Below are positions 15,238-22,435 of a DNA stretch of 64,000 nucleotides, one piece after another. Below the pieces are notes generated by a model, which saw nothing but the letters and a program-made list of their open reading frames with translations, made no database searches and was not told where the DNA came from. Numbering within the stretch: the stretch's first letter is position 1; every line of letters begins with the position of its first letter. The DNA comes from Bacillus sp. OV322 (lineage in GTDB: Bacteria > Bacillota > Bacilli > Bacillales > DSM-1321), in assembly GCF_900112495.1 (NCBI RefSeq), contig NZ_FOMA01000009.1:1-64000 (forward strand). Direction: 5' to 3'. The translations under genes were made by a program, and so were the position numbers.

Positions 15238-15500
15238 AAATCATGGTGGTATGCGGAAATGGATTAGGAAGCAGCTTTATTATGGAGCTTAACGTGAAAA
15301 AGGCACTTACAGAGATGGGAAAAACAGCAGAAGTGGATCATACGGATTTAACATCCGCAAGAACGGTCCAGGCTGATATTTTTATAGGAGCGGCTGATAT
15401 CATGGGCCAGCTTGATGATGGGAAGCGCACGGTTGTTACCCTGGAAAATATGATGAGCATTCCGGAAATCAAATCTAAACTAGAATCGCATTTAGCGTAA
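15234..15500 (+). CDS. PTS EIIB component, ascorbate/SgaB family (copy 1)
   Basis: An 88-residue EIIB of the ascorbate/galactitol class: P-loop-like VVCGNGLGSSF with phospho-cysteine Cys7. It passes phosphate from EIIA to the sugar bound by the EIIC at 15810-17078. The start ATG overlaps the regulator stop (ATGA), implying translational coupling. It is nearly identical over its first 80 residues to the next gene; only the last eight or so residues differ (KLESHLA versus KLGSVLE), so this is a tandem duplication. Confidence 0.93.
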   Translation: MKIMVVCGNGLGSSFIMELNVKKALTEMGKTAEVDHTDLTSARTVQADIFIGAADIMGQLDDGKRTVVTLENMMSIPEIKSKLESHLA

Positions 15501-15515
15501 TAAGGAGGAAATAGT

Positions 15516-15785
15516 ATGAAGAAAATCATGGTAGTATGCGGAAATGGATTAGGAAGCAGCTTTATTATGGAGCTTAACGTGAAAAAAGCGCTTACTGAAA
15601 TGGGTAAAACAGCGGAAGTGGATCATACGGATTTAACATCCGCAAGAACGGTCCAGGCCGATATTTTCATAGGGGCGGCTGACATTATGGGCCAGCTTGA
15701 TGATGGAAAACGCACGGTTGTAACCCTGGAAAACATGATGAGCATTCCGGAGATCACATCAAAGTTAGGTTCCGTTTTAGAATAA
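15516..15785 (+). CDS. PTS EIIB component, ascorbate/SgaB family (copy 2)
   Basis: An 89-residue tandem paralogue of the preceding EIIB, with an extra Lys at position 2 and phospho-cysteine Cys8. Nucleotide differences between the copies are mostly synonymous (for example AAGGCACTTACAGAG against AAAGCGCTTACTGAA), indicating purifying selection or an older duplication kept similar by conversion. It has its own ribosome binding site AAGGAGG 15 bases after copy 1 stops. It lies directly upstream of the EIIC gene, the usual position of the functional EIIB. Confidence 0.93.
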   Translation: MKKIMVVCGNGLGSSFIMELNVKKALTEMGKTAEVDHTDLTSARTVQADIFIGAADIMGQLDDGKRTVVTLENMMSIPEITSKLGSVLE

Positions 15786-15809
15786 TACGAGCAGAAGGAG
15801 ATAAAAGCT

Positions 15810-17078
15810 ATGTTAGATCTTTTAATGAATGATATCCTCGGTACGCCATCTATATTAGTCGGGCTTTTCGCTCTTATTGGTTTGCTGCTTCAGCGCAAAT
15901 CTGCGGCTGATGTAGTATCAGGCACGCTAAAAACAGTGATGGGCTTCATTATTATAGGAGCAGGTGCTACTGTTTTGACTGGTGCACTGACCATTTTCAG
16001 CAAAATGTTTGTCCACGCCTTCCATGTGCAGGGCGTGATACCGACAAATGAGGCGGTTGTAGCGGCTGCGCAGGGCAAATTCGGAGCCTCAACAGCGCTT
16101 ATCATGGTATTTGGAATGATCGTCAATATCATTCTTGCCCGTTTTACCCGTTTCAAATATATCTTCTTAACAGGCCATCACACGTTATTTATGGCATGCT
16201 TGCTGGCTGTTACCTTATCTGTTGGCGGATTGAAAGGATTTCCGCTTATCCTGGCAGGTTCAATTCTTTTAGGGTTATGTATGGTACTCTTTCCTGCTTT
16301 ACTGCAGCCATATGTCCGCCAAATTACAGGCAGCGATGATTTTGCAGTCGGCCATTTTGGCTCCATCGGATATTTTACTTCTGCAAAGGTCGGAAAATGG
16401 TTTGGCAACAAGGAAAAAACAACGGAACAAATCAATGTTCCAAAGTCATTGGGATTTTTGCGCGATACATCCGTAGCGGTTTCTCTGACAATGACCATTT
16501 TCTTTGTCATCGTAGCCTTGTTCGCCGGGCAGGGATATATTGAATCGAAGCTTTCAGGCGGTTCGAATTTCATCATCTTTTCATTAATGCAAGCGATCAC
16601 ATTTGCTGCTGGGGTTTATATCATACTGGCTGGTGTACGTATGCTGATTGCTGAAATTGTTCCTGCATTTAAAGGAATTGCAGAAAAGATTGCACCAAAT
16701 ACGAAACCTGCACTGGATTGCCCGACGGTCTTCCCGTTTGCGCCAAATGCAGTCATTATCGGATTTTTATTCAGCTTTCTTGCCGGTCTTTTATCCATGT
16801 TCATTCTTCCGGTCATCGGTTTGAAAATCATCGTTCCAGGCCTTGTTCCTCACTTCTTTACAGGTGCAGCGGCAGGGGTATTCGGGAATGTGACAGGCGG
16901 AAGACGTGGAGCTATGTTTGGTTCGTTCGCCAACGGCCTTATTATCAGCTTCATTCCAGCCATTCTTTTAGTCTTAATGGGGAATGTGGGCTTTGAAGGG
17001 GCAACATTCGGAGACTCGGACTTCGGAATCGTCGGAATCATCATTATAAGCATCCTGAAGTTTTTTGGATTATCATAA
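15810..17078 (+). CDS. PTS EIIC, ascorbate family (UlaA/SgaT type)
   Basis: A 422-residue integral membrane protein with about eleven hydrophobic segments, the expected length for UlaA-type permeases. Family signatures include GTPSILVGLFALIGLLLQRK at the N-terminus, the GHHTLFMA segment and the C-terminal FTGAAAGVFGNVTGGRRGAM region. It would translocate and phosphorylate a sugar acid or similar sugar with the two EIIBs. No catabolic genes follow, so the substrate cannot be inferred from context and L-ascorbate is only the family default. Ribosome binding site AGAAGGAGA at 15791-15799. Confidence 0.92.
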   Translation: MLDLLMNDILGTPSILVGLFALIGLLLQRKSAADVVSGTLKTVMGFIIIGAGATVLTGALTIFSKMFVHAFHVQGVIPTNEAVVAAAQGKFGASTALIMVFGMIVNIILARFTRFKYIFLTGHHTLFMACLLAVTLSVGGLKGFPLILAGSILLGLCMVLFPALLQPYVRQITGSDDFAVGHFGSIGYFTSAKVGKWFGNKEKTTEQINVPKSLGFLRDTSVAVSLTMTIFFVIVALFAGQGYIESKLSGGSNFIIFSLMQAITFAAGVYIILAGVRMLIAEIVPAFKGIAEKIAPNTKPALDCPTVFPFAPNAVIIGFLFSFLAGLLSMFILPVIGLKIIVPGLVPHFFTGAAAGVFGNVTGGRRGAMFGSFANGLIISFIPAILLVLMGNVGFEGATFGDSDFGIVGIIIISILKFFGLS

Positions 17079-17088
17079 GGTACATAGA

Positions 17089-17118
17089 AAGAGGGGACTA
17101 TGGTTCCCTTCTTTTTTT
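17089..17118 (+). terminator. Terminator of the PTS operon
   Basis: AAAGAGGGGAC pairs with GTTCCCTTCTT across TATG, followed by eight T. Confidence 0.8.
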
Positions 17119-17435
17119 TGCATTCCGGTAAGACTCGACAAGGAGCAAACAGCATTTGCTTTGCCTTTGTCTAAAAAAGTCGATTTATTTTAATAGCTTC
17201 AGAGAGTAAGCTTCTGTTCAAATATGTTACAATTTTGATAAAATAAAAGTTTGAAATTAAAAGATAAAGGGAATCGTGAAATAGAGAAATACTAGCAGAT
17301 TACTCTTTTTTGGATATGAAATTGGCTATGAGGTGGATGGCTGCTCATATGGACTGCCAAAGGCTAGCGCGACAAACCCTATAAAAGCCCTTTGTGCTGC
17401 CAAAAAATACTTGCTGCTGATAAGAAGCTAGGGAG
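17119..17435 (+). other. Intergenic stretch with a possible structured leader
   Basis: No coding sequence is recognised. The part at 17290-17430 (GGATGGCTGCTCATATGG, CTGCCAAAGGCTAGCGCG, GCCCTTTGTGCTGCC) is locally GC-rich and contains several short complementary blocks just before the MEDS gene, so a folded 5' leader is possible. It does not match a riboswitch class I can name. Confidence 0.3.
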
Positions 17436-17444
17436 TTGTCCAGT

Positions 17445-17996
17445 ATGGAAATAGTACCGGAATTGATAAAAAACCTAAAACAAACGAAAGGCGGTCATAT
17501 ATTTTATCCTTTTGATAATATCGAGAGCTACCTTTGCAATGCCGTTTCGTTTATAGTCACCGCAGCTAAAAATGGTGATCATGTCATGTTTATTGAAAAT
17601 GACCGAAATCTCCTTTATATCAATAAAATACTGCAAAAGAAGTTAAGCCATGCTGAAATGGCTAAAGTACATATCATGAATAATTTTGACTTTTATTATT
17701 CAAATGGAAACTTCCACCCGCATACCGTTCTTAATTACTTTTTAACCAGTATTGCTCCTCATCAGGAAGCCGGTGATTCCATATGCACATGGGGTCTGAT
17801 TGAATGGGGAAATGATCAGGAAATCCACAATGAAATTGAAAAATATGAGCGTGAATTAAATAAATACATACTAAATAAAGGAGTCATTTCTGTTTGTGCA
17901 TATGATGCCGGAAGAACTCCTGAATCTTTAAAAAAGCTCTTAATGGAATGCCATGGAATTTTATTGACGGATAAAGAATTCAGATTTTTGCAATAA
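17445..17996 (+). CDS. MEDS domain sensory protein
   Basis: A 183-residue cytoplasmic protein with the MEDS (methanogen/methylotroph DcmR sensory) domain, a RecA-like fold. Visible features: GGHIFYPFDNIESYLCNAVSF near the start, a central DHVMFIENDRNLLYINKIL strand-helix, TWGLIEWGNDQEIHNEIEKYE, and VISVCAYDAGRTPESL near the end. There is no attached DNA-binding or kinase domain, so it likely acts with a partner elsewhere. ATG 17445 follows AGGGAG (17428-17433); a TTG at 17436 in frame is too close to it. Stands alone with its own terminator. Confidence 0.8.
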   Translation: MEIVPELIKNLKQTKGGHIFYPFDNIESYLCNAVSFIVTAAKNGDHVMFIENDRNLLYINKILQKKLSHAEMAKVHIMNNFDFYYSNGNFHPHTVLNYFLTSIAPHQEAGDSICTWGLIEWGNDQEIHNEIEKYERELNKYILNKGVISVCAYDAGRTPESLKKLLMECHGILLTDKEFRFLQ

Positions 17997-18032
17997 AAGA
18001 ATATTGCCGGTGCGTTTGGGGCAATTAAACAG

Positions 18033-18058
18033 GGCGCACAATCTGCTGTGCGCCTTTT
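18033..18058. terminator. Bidirectional terminator
   Basis: GGCGCACA (18033-18040) pairs with TGTGCGCC (18047-18054), followed by TTTT. It separates the MEDS gene from the convergent gene at 18061-18333. Confidence 0.8.
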
Positions 18059-18060
18059 GT

Positions 18061-18333
18061 TCAATTTTGATATTTATTCGGGAGCGTCCGCCCATTTGAT
18101 GAAATGGTCTTCTCCCGGGTCATATGCAAGAATTTCAGAATTCGATCCTTTTTAATCCTTGGAATAACCTGATCAGTCACCATTTTTAAATGGATATAAA
18201 GCAGGGAATGTAAAGCCTTTTTAATTCTGGCCGGATTCGCTTTGCTATGGAAAACAGCGATATCATCTTCATTTCTGAACCATTCTGCGTTATATTTTTT
18301 AATCATTCTGATTGCCGCTTTTGGCAGCATCAT
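18061..18333 (-). CDS. Hypothetical basic protein, possibly 5'-truncated
   Basis: A 90-residue frame with a basic helical N-terminus (AAIRMIKKYNAEWFRNEDD), ARIKKALHSLLYIHLKM in the middle and a polar tail. No ribosome binding site precedes the two ATGs at its start, and the sequence immediately upstream is transposase remnant, so the original 5' end may be lost. No family recognised. Confidence 0.45.
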   Translation of the reverse strand: MMLPKAAIRMIKKYNAEWFRNEDDIAVFHSKANPARIKKALHSLLYIHLKMVTDQVIPRIKKDRILKFLHMTREKTISSNGRTLPNKYQN

Positions 18334-18350
18334 AAGGGTATGTCAAAAAA

Positions 18351-18575
18351 GATATCTACCACCTGCAAAACGTGAACAACTATCATAAACGTTTAAAGGG
18401 GTGGATGGATAGGTTCTAAGGAGTGGCGACCAAGTATTTGGACAACCACCTAAACTGGTTCAGTTTCCTTCAGCAAAGTAAGAAGATGGCGGAAAAAGAG
18501 CAGATAAACCAAATGCTCCTCAGTTCTTGTCAGAATTCAAATAGTATAACTGTGAAGTTTTTGCGTGAGGTGTAA
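18351..18575 (+). mobile_element. IS1595-type transposase C-terminal remnant
   Basis: Reading from 18351: DIYHLQNVNNYHKRLKGWMD, RF, stop, GVATKYLDNHLNWFSFLQQS, KKMAEKEQINQMLLSS, ending at TAA 18573-18575. The pair YHxRLKxW and GVATKYLDNYLxW is typical of the end of IS1595/ISXO2-like DDE transposases. An in-frame TAA and the missing first three quarters make it a dead fragment. Confidence 0.75.
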
Positions 18576-18620
18576 AAAAAACAACCATTCCATTATGAAA
18601 GGGCTGTATCCTTTTATATA

Positions 18621-19010
18621 TTAAATAATTTTCCATCTATTTGCTTCAACCCTTTTAGCTGAACTCTGTACACGTTGAGCGGCATCTTCTCTTATTACGC
18701 GATGAAATGCATCATATAAGCGAGTAAACTTTAATTCATTCATCCTTTTAAAGATTCTCTCAATAGTCACACTTGGCAAGGGGATGAGGTTAGGATAGCT
18801 GTACATAAAACTTACCCAATTTCGGTCAGCTACTACGCGTATAATATCTCCACAAAGTAGAACCCCGTTTTGTATATTGCCGTTTCATTCTAGAACGGTA
18901 CCACCTTTAAAATGTCCGCCTATCCTAAGTAAGCTTAGCTTTTCCCCTGGAATTATCACCACATGATGTTTATGTCCAGGAATTTCCATAATATGTGTAA
19001 TTATTTTTAA
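18621..19010 (-). pseudogene. MBL-fold metallohydrolase remnant
   Basis: On the minus strand the text reads ITHIMEIPGHKHHVVIIPGE, then GGHFKGGTVLE, a frame disruption with stop, then NGNIQNGVLLCGDIIRVVAD, RNWVSFMYSYPNLIPLP and the helical tail YDAFHRVIREDAAQRVQSSA. This order (metal-binding GHxxxH block, GDIIxVVxDRxWVSFMYSYPN block) fits an MBL-fold hydrolase of the YflN-like group. Stops and shifts, and loss of the N-terminal HxHxDH region, make it non-functional. The last 61 residues remain open. Confidence 0.7.
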
Positions 19011-19171
19011 GCAATTTTAGAGATTTGATTCAGAATAAGAAGCGAGGGAATTGCGGAGGAATTAAATTCGAAAAATGGTGGGTATTAAACTGTTTAGTTG
19101 ACGTGCATTCTGTTCATGCAGCACTACAGACACATATTGCGAAAAAAAAAGAACTGTACCAGAAGGTCAGT

Positions 19172-19348
19172 TCATTTAGAGTTATTTTTTTGAGGGGAGA
19201 TAACATTATTATAAAAAAATCTCTCCCAACGAACTAGCAAACTGTTTCCGTTTTCACCACGTTGTATTTCAGTTTCGTGTTTTTTGTGAAATTCTGCTAC
19301 TCGTTTATTATGCTCTTTGTGCCATTGATTTAAAGAAACTTGCTTCAT
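19172..19348 (-). CDS. Small basic protein (58 aa)
   Basis: ATG 19348 is preceded by AAAGGAGG at eight bases, the best ribosome binding site of this zone. The product is a hydrophilic, histidine-containing helical peptide (KQVSLNQWHKEHNKRVAEFH, then KKHETEIQRGENG) with an aromatic tail (RWERFFYNNV). No family is known to me; the C-terminus may be altered by decay of the region. Confidence 0.5.
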   Translation of the reverse strand: MKQVSLNQWHKEHNKRVAEFHKKHETEIQRGENGNSLLVRWERFFYNNVISPQKNNSK

Positions 19349-19487
19349 TTTCAAATCCTCCTTTTAGTTTATAACTTAATTATATTTGTGAGCTCAAAAA
19401 AATGAAAGGCAATTTAAAAATCGTTTTAGTGCACATTTCGTTTCTAATGCGTGACAGACAAAAACTTTGAGGGAGTGAAAACCATTT

Positions 19488-19628
19488 TTGAAAACATATA
19501 AAGCAAAAGTATCTGCAACTGTAGAAATCACTGCAATTGTTAAAGAATATGATAATAGTGAGATTGAAATTGTGGAAGTGGATGAAGTTTTAGAAGTAAA
19601 TGACTTTGATAACGTAAGACCACTTTAA
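19488..19628 (+). CDS. Small acidic protein (46 aa)
   Basis: A TTG start at 19488 is preceded by GGGAG at 12 bases. The product alternates strand-like blocks (KTYKAKVSATVEITAIVKEY) and an acidic tail (IEIVEVDEVLEVNDFDNV). It is in a decaying region and may be a leftover. Confidence 0.4.
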   Translation: MKTYKAKVSATVEITAIVKEYDNSEIEIVEVDEVLEVNDFDNVRPL

Positions 19629-20112
19629 TGAACTATTGTTCCATATGTTAAAAGTCTTTAAATATTGAATTTTTAAAAAAATATAAACAACAACAATTAT
19701 TTGCTTCTCATTATCTTACGAAAGAGTGCCATTTTGTCTTGGATGATGGAATCCAAGGTATATAGTATGGAGCAAATTCTAAATGAAAGTGGTTTCGTAA
19801 TAAATCAAAAGAAGAGTTAAAAGATATTATAAATTTTTTAATGAAACAATAACAAGATGGGTCCAATTGCAGTGGGAAAATACTGTGATAAATAAAACTT
19901 CTTGTTTTTAGAATGCAGTGGACTTATAGTCTTAAGTATTGCGTTTACGATAAAAGTTTTTTCAGAACAATATCTAAATTCAAATCAAATTGGGTCTTTT
20001 CAACTAACAGGTCTGTTTTAGGACAGCTCCTTTTTCTTATTGGGATAAACGATGGCATCCGTCAGTGCCCCGTGCAGACATTAAGACACTAATGTAAGTA
20101 TTAGTTGTCCCT
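19629..20112. other. Decayed intergenic stretch including CTAAC element copy 14
   Basis: A short coding relic at about 19785-19852 reads WFRNKSKEELKDIINFLMKQ before a stop. CTAAC copy 14 lies at 19988-20042 (TCAACTAACAGGTCTGTTTT, then a hairpin with T-run and TCTTATTGGGATAAAC). Nothing else is recognised. Confidence 0.5.
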
Positions 20113-20340
20113 TTGCTTGGAGAGATAAATTCCAACAGCGATTCGACCAGCAACGCTAAAAGTAAGGCCTGTTCCAGCGAATATGTAGATTATGGTGAAA
20201 ATCTTTCCTATATTAGTCGGTGGAACAAATTCAGCATTCCCTACCGTGGTAAGAGTTGTCACGCAAAAAATTTAAAGCATCCAGTATGGCTATGGATGAT
20301 CAAAATGGCATCCAAGAATTTAAAAGTTGGAACATTTTAA
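20105..20340 (-). pseudogene. Potassium channel remnant
   Basis: On the minus strand, LDALNFF shifts frame into VTTLTTVGNAEFVPPTNIGK, then IFTIIYIFAGTGLTF and VAGRIAVGIYLSKQRD. This matches the pore loop and inner helix of two-TM ion channels (expected TTVGYGDFVPxTxxGKIFTI). The selectivity filter GYGD has become GNAE and the N-terminal helix is lost, so the gene is dead. No ribosome binding site or start remains. Confidence 0.7.
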
Positions 20341-20528
20341 CAAAAATCAAAAGCGGTGCAGTAAAAATGATTCTACTAAAGTGGATTAGGAGTATAATAA
20401 ATTTTGGTTATTAAGGGTTGTTTGCCCATTAATAAAGGTTCACAAGAACGTTTAACAATTAGTAATTAAATGAGGAGAAATGTGAACCGATATACAAGGT
20501 AAAGAATGATTATATAGGAGGAAAACAT

Positions 20529-21491
20529 TTGAAAGAACTATTTGTATTATTAAAACAAGGAAATAAATCGGCATTAATGGCTGCCATTGTAAATGCCGTT
20601 ATTGCTATCCTTCGTGGGACGGCATTTTTCTTTACCGGGAATGTGGCCATGTTCGCAGAAACGATGCATGCGATAGGTGATGCAGCCAACCAATTCTTTG
20701 TCTTTATCGGCTCCGCTTTATCCAAAAAAACACCTACCAAACGATTTCCAAATGGATTTGGACGATTGGTGAATTTGGTCCTGCTTGGGGCCGTCATCGT
20801 GGTAGCGATTATGAGCTACGAAACCATAAAAGAGGGAGTACATCATGTCCTTCATCCAACCGAGGCTGAAGGTTTCTTCATTGTCGTGGGGGTTCTCCTG
20901 GCTGGAGTCATCCTTGAATCAATGGTACTAGCAAAAGCCATGAAAGAGGTCATCCATGAAACTCACGTGGAGGCAAAAGGGCTCGGAATCCTTGTCCAAA
21001 GTATTAAAAATGTAGGGAAAGCAACACCTGCTACGAAGCTCGTCTTTATGGAGGACTTGGTTGCTACTGGAGGAGGATTACTGGCTCTATTGGCTGTTCT
21101 ACTATCTAAATGGACAGGCCAGCATGTATTAGAAGGAATTGCGTCCGTTTTGATCGGTTTGATGATGTTGTTTGTTGTCGGAAAGGTCTTTATAGATAAT
21201 GCGGCCGGTGTTCTGGGAGAAGCTGACGATGAAATGGAAAAGAAAATCGGACACATTCTCATCCAGGATCCTGAGGTAAAAGATATTCGGAACATCACAG
21301 TGATGAAGGAAGGGGAAACACTTCACGTAGAAGTAGAAGTAGAGCTAGAGGCATCTATCACCATCGAAGAAGCAGATGTGATTAAAGAGCGTTTAGCAGG
21401 TCAGGTCATGGGGCAGAAGGGCGTAGCCGATGTCCTTATCGAATTTAGCAAAGATGATGGAGAGGTTGATTGGAAAATGCATTACACGTAA
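20529..21491 (+). CDS. Cation diffusion facilitator (CDF) family transporter
   Basis: A 320-residue metal/proton antiporter. Six transmembrane segments include the metal-site motif AETMHAIGDAANQF (His and Asp in helix 2) and VFMEDLVATGGG (helix 5), followed by a cytoplasmic C-terminal domain with a ferredoxin-like fold (VKDIRNITVMKEGETLHVEV). The closest known type is B. subtilis YdbO-like. Likely exports divalent cations such as Zn, Mn or Fe; metal specificity cannot be read here. The TTG start has AGGAGG about eight bases upstream. It is intact within an otherwise decayed neighbourhood. Confidence 0.92.
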   Translation: MKELFVLLKQGNKSALMAAIVNAVIAILRGTAFFFTGNVAMFAETMHAIGDAANQFFVFIGSALSKKTPTKRFPNGFGRLVNLVLLGAVIVVAIMSYETIKEGVHHVLHPTEAEGFFIVVGVLLAGVILESMVLAKAMKEVIHETHVEAKGLGILVQSIKNVGKATPATKLVFMEDLVATGGGLLALLAVLLSKWTGQHVLEGIASVLIGLMMLFVVGKVFIDNAAGVLGEADDEMEKKIGHILIQDPEVKDIRNITVMKEGETLHVEVEVELEASITIEEADVIKERLAGQVMGQKGVADVLIEFSKDDGEVDWKMHYT

Positions 21492-21492
21492 A

Positions 21493-21524
21493 AGAGCAGC
21501 GGATTCTCCGCTGTTCTTTTTTTT
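21493..21524 (+). terminator. Terminator of the CDF gene
   Basis: AGAGCAGCGGA-TTC-TCCGCTGTTCT followed by eight T. Confidence 0.88.
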
Positions 21525-21563
21525 CTTAATGATAACCGCTGTGATGGAGGAGGGGCTGCCTAC

Positions 21564-21655
21564 TTGAAAAAAGGATTTACATATTAGAAATGCTGATTGT
21601 CATCGCCATGATTTCCATGTCACTATCTATTGTGTATGACACCGTAACACTCCTT
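21564..21655 (+). pseudogene. ComGD-like pseudopilin N-terminal remnant
   Basis: A TTG start with GGAGGAGGGG upstream reads LKKGFTY and a stop; a two-base shift continues as LEMLIVIAMISMSLSIVY. Together these give the prepilin signature (K)GFTxLEML and the hydrophobic helix of competence pseudopilins. The rest of the gene is absent, truncated against the ComEC-like remnant. Confidence 0.65.
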
Positions 21656-22100
21656 AATCTCTCACCATACCGAAATGTTTCCGCTGTTGGGTGCCCATAT
21701 GAATTTTTGCTTGCCTACACTGATAGCCGAGTATGTAGGTCTGGCAATACTTAAAAATTTTGCGCTGGTTGAAGTATTTGCTCCATGATGTCCAACTTTT
21801 AACACATCTACTTTGGATATTAACTTTTTAGCCATCATGTCATTTTCCAGATTTGAATTCGGCATCTCTTGTTAATAAGAACTTTTAACTCCATGCTTAA
21901 CGATTAGTACGCCGCTCCAGTCATTTAAGTCAGACTGTGCAAATGTTTTTACAGGAGCAATAAATTTTATTTCTGTATTGTTATCTTTATCAGGAATAAT
22001 GACACCTTTTGTGCCGTTTTTATGGTCAGCTTTTTGTTTTTAACTGCGGTTAAGAAATTCTTAAACGCCTGAGTAGTATGGGACACCTTTGGTGCATAAA
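21655..22100 (-). pseudogene. Decayed paralogue of the ComEC-like MBL lipoprotein
   Basis: Minus-strand fragments read VYAPKVSHTTQAFKNFLTAV, IKFIAPVKTFAQSDLNDWSG, VLIVKHGVKS, then SKVDVLKVGHHGANTSTSAK and RPTYSAISVGKQ. They align in order with the intact protein at 34965-36302 (VYTPRVTHDTRTYEDFLLAV, KLVAPVRNYGSEMNDWSAVA, QVLKVGHHGAKTATSQDF, KPKYAVISVGQG). At least two frameshifts and loss of both ends make it inactive. Confidence 0.8.
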
Positions 22101-22435
22101 CAGATTTAACAGGACACATTTCTAAAGAAAAGTATATGGAAGGATTTATAGAATTGGATTGTAGAGGGTATGTTTGGAAAGATAATGTTTATCAGCAACT
22201 CGTTGATGAACTTAACATTTTTGGAATTGCCCCAGCAGAGCTGGATTGTCAACACTAAATCAAACAGCATTTTAAGGGAGCATTGCCCGTACCTCAGTAG
22301 ACTCACATTGCCGAGAGTTTTATGGATAAGCAGCCTAGACCTGATTAGCTTAGTTTAATAAAGTATTTTAAGCTTTGAGGTATTTTTATGAGAAGCCCTA
22401 AAGAACTATAGTTCTTTAGGACTTTAAAATGCTGT
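22101..22435. other. Gene-poor stretch with a short coding relic
   Basis: A plus-strand relic at about 22118-22258 reads SKEKYMEGFIELDCRGYVWK, DNVYQQLVDELNIFGIAPAE and stops; it has no start signal and I do not know its family. CCTAAAGAACTA pairs with TAGTTCTTTAGG at 22397-22420, a 12-bp-arm hairpin that probably terminates the minus-strand thrZ transcript. Confidence 0.5.

Noticed and set aside
16718..16996. Plus-strand frame inside the EIIC gene
   Set aside because: An out-of-frame shadow in a long, well-supported membrane-protein gene.
19025..19237. 70-codon plus-strand protein
   Set aside because: No ribosome binding site, low-complexity composition, and overlap with the better-supported minus-strand small gene.
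20113..20340. 75-codon plus-strand protein
   Set aside because: The opposite strand encodes recognisable potassium-channel pore sequence, and the plus-strand product has no features or translation signal.
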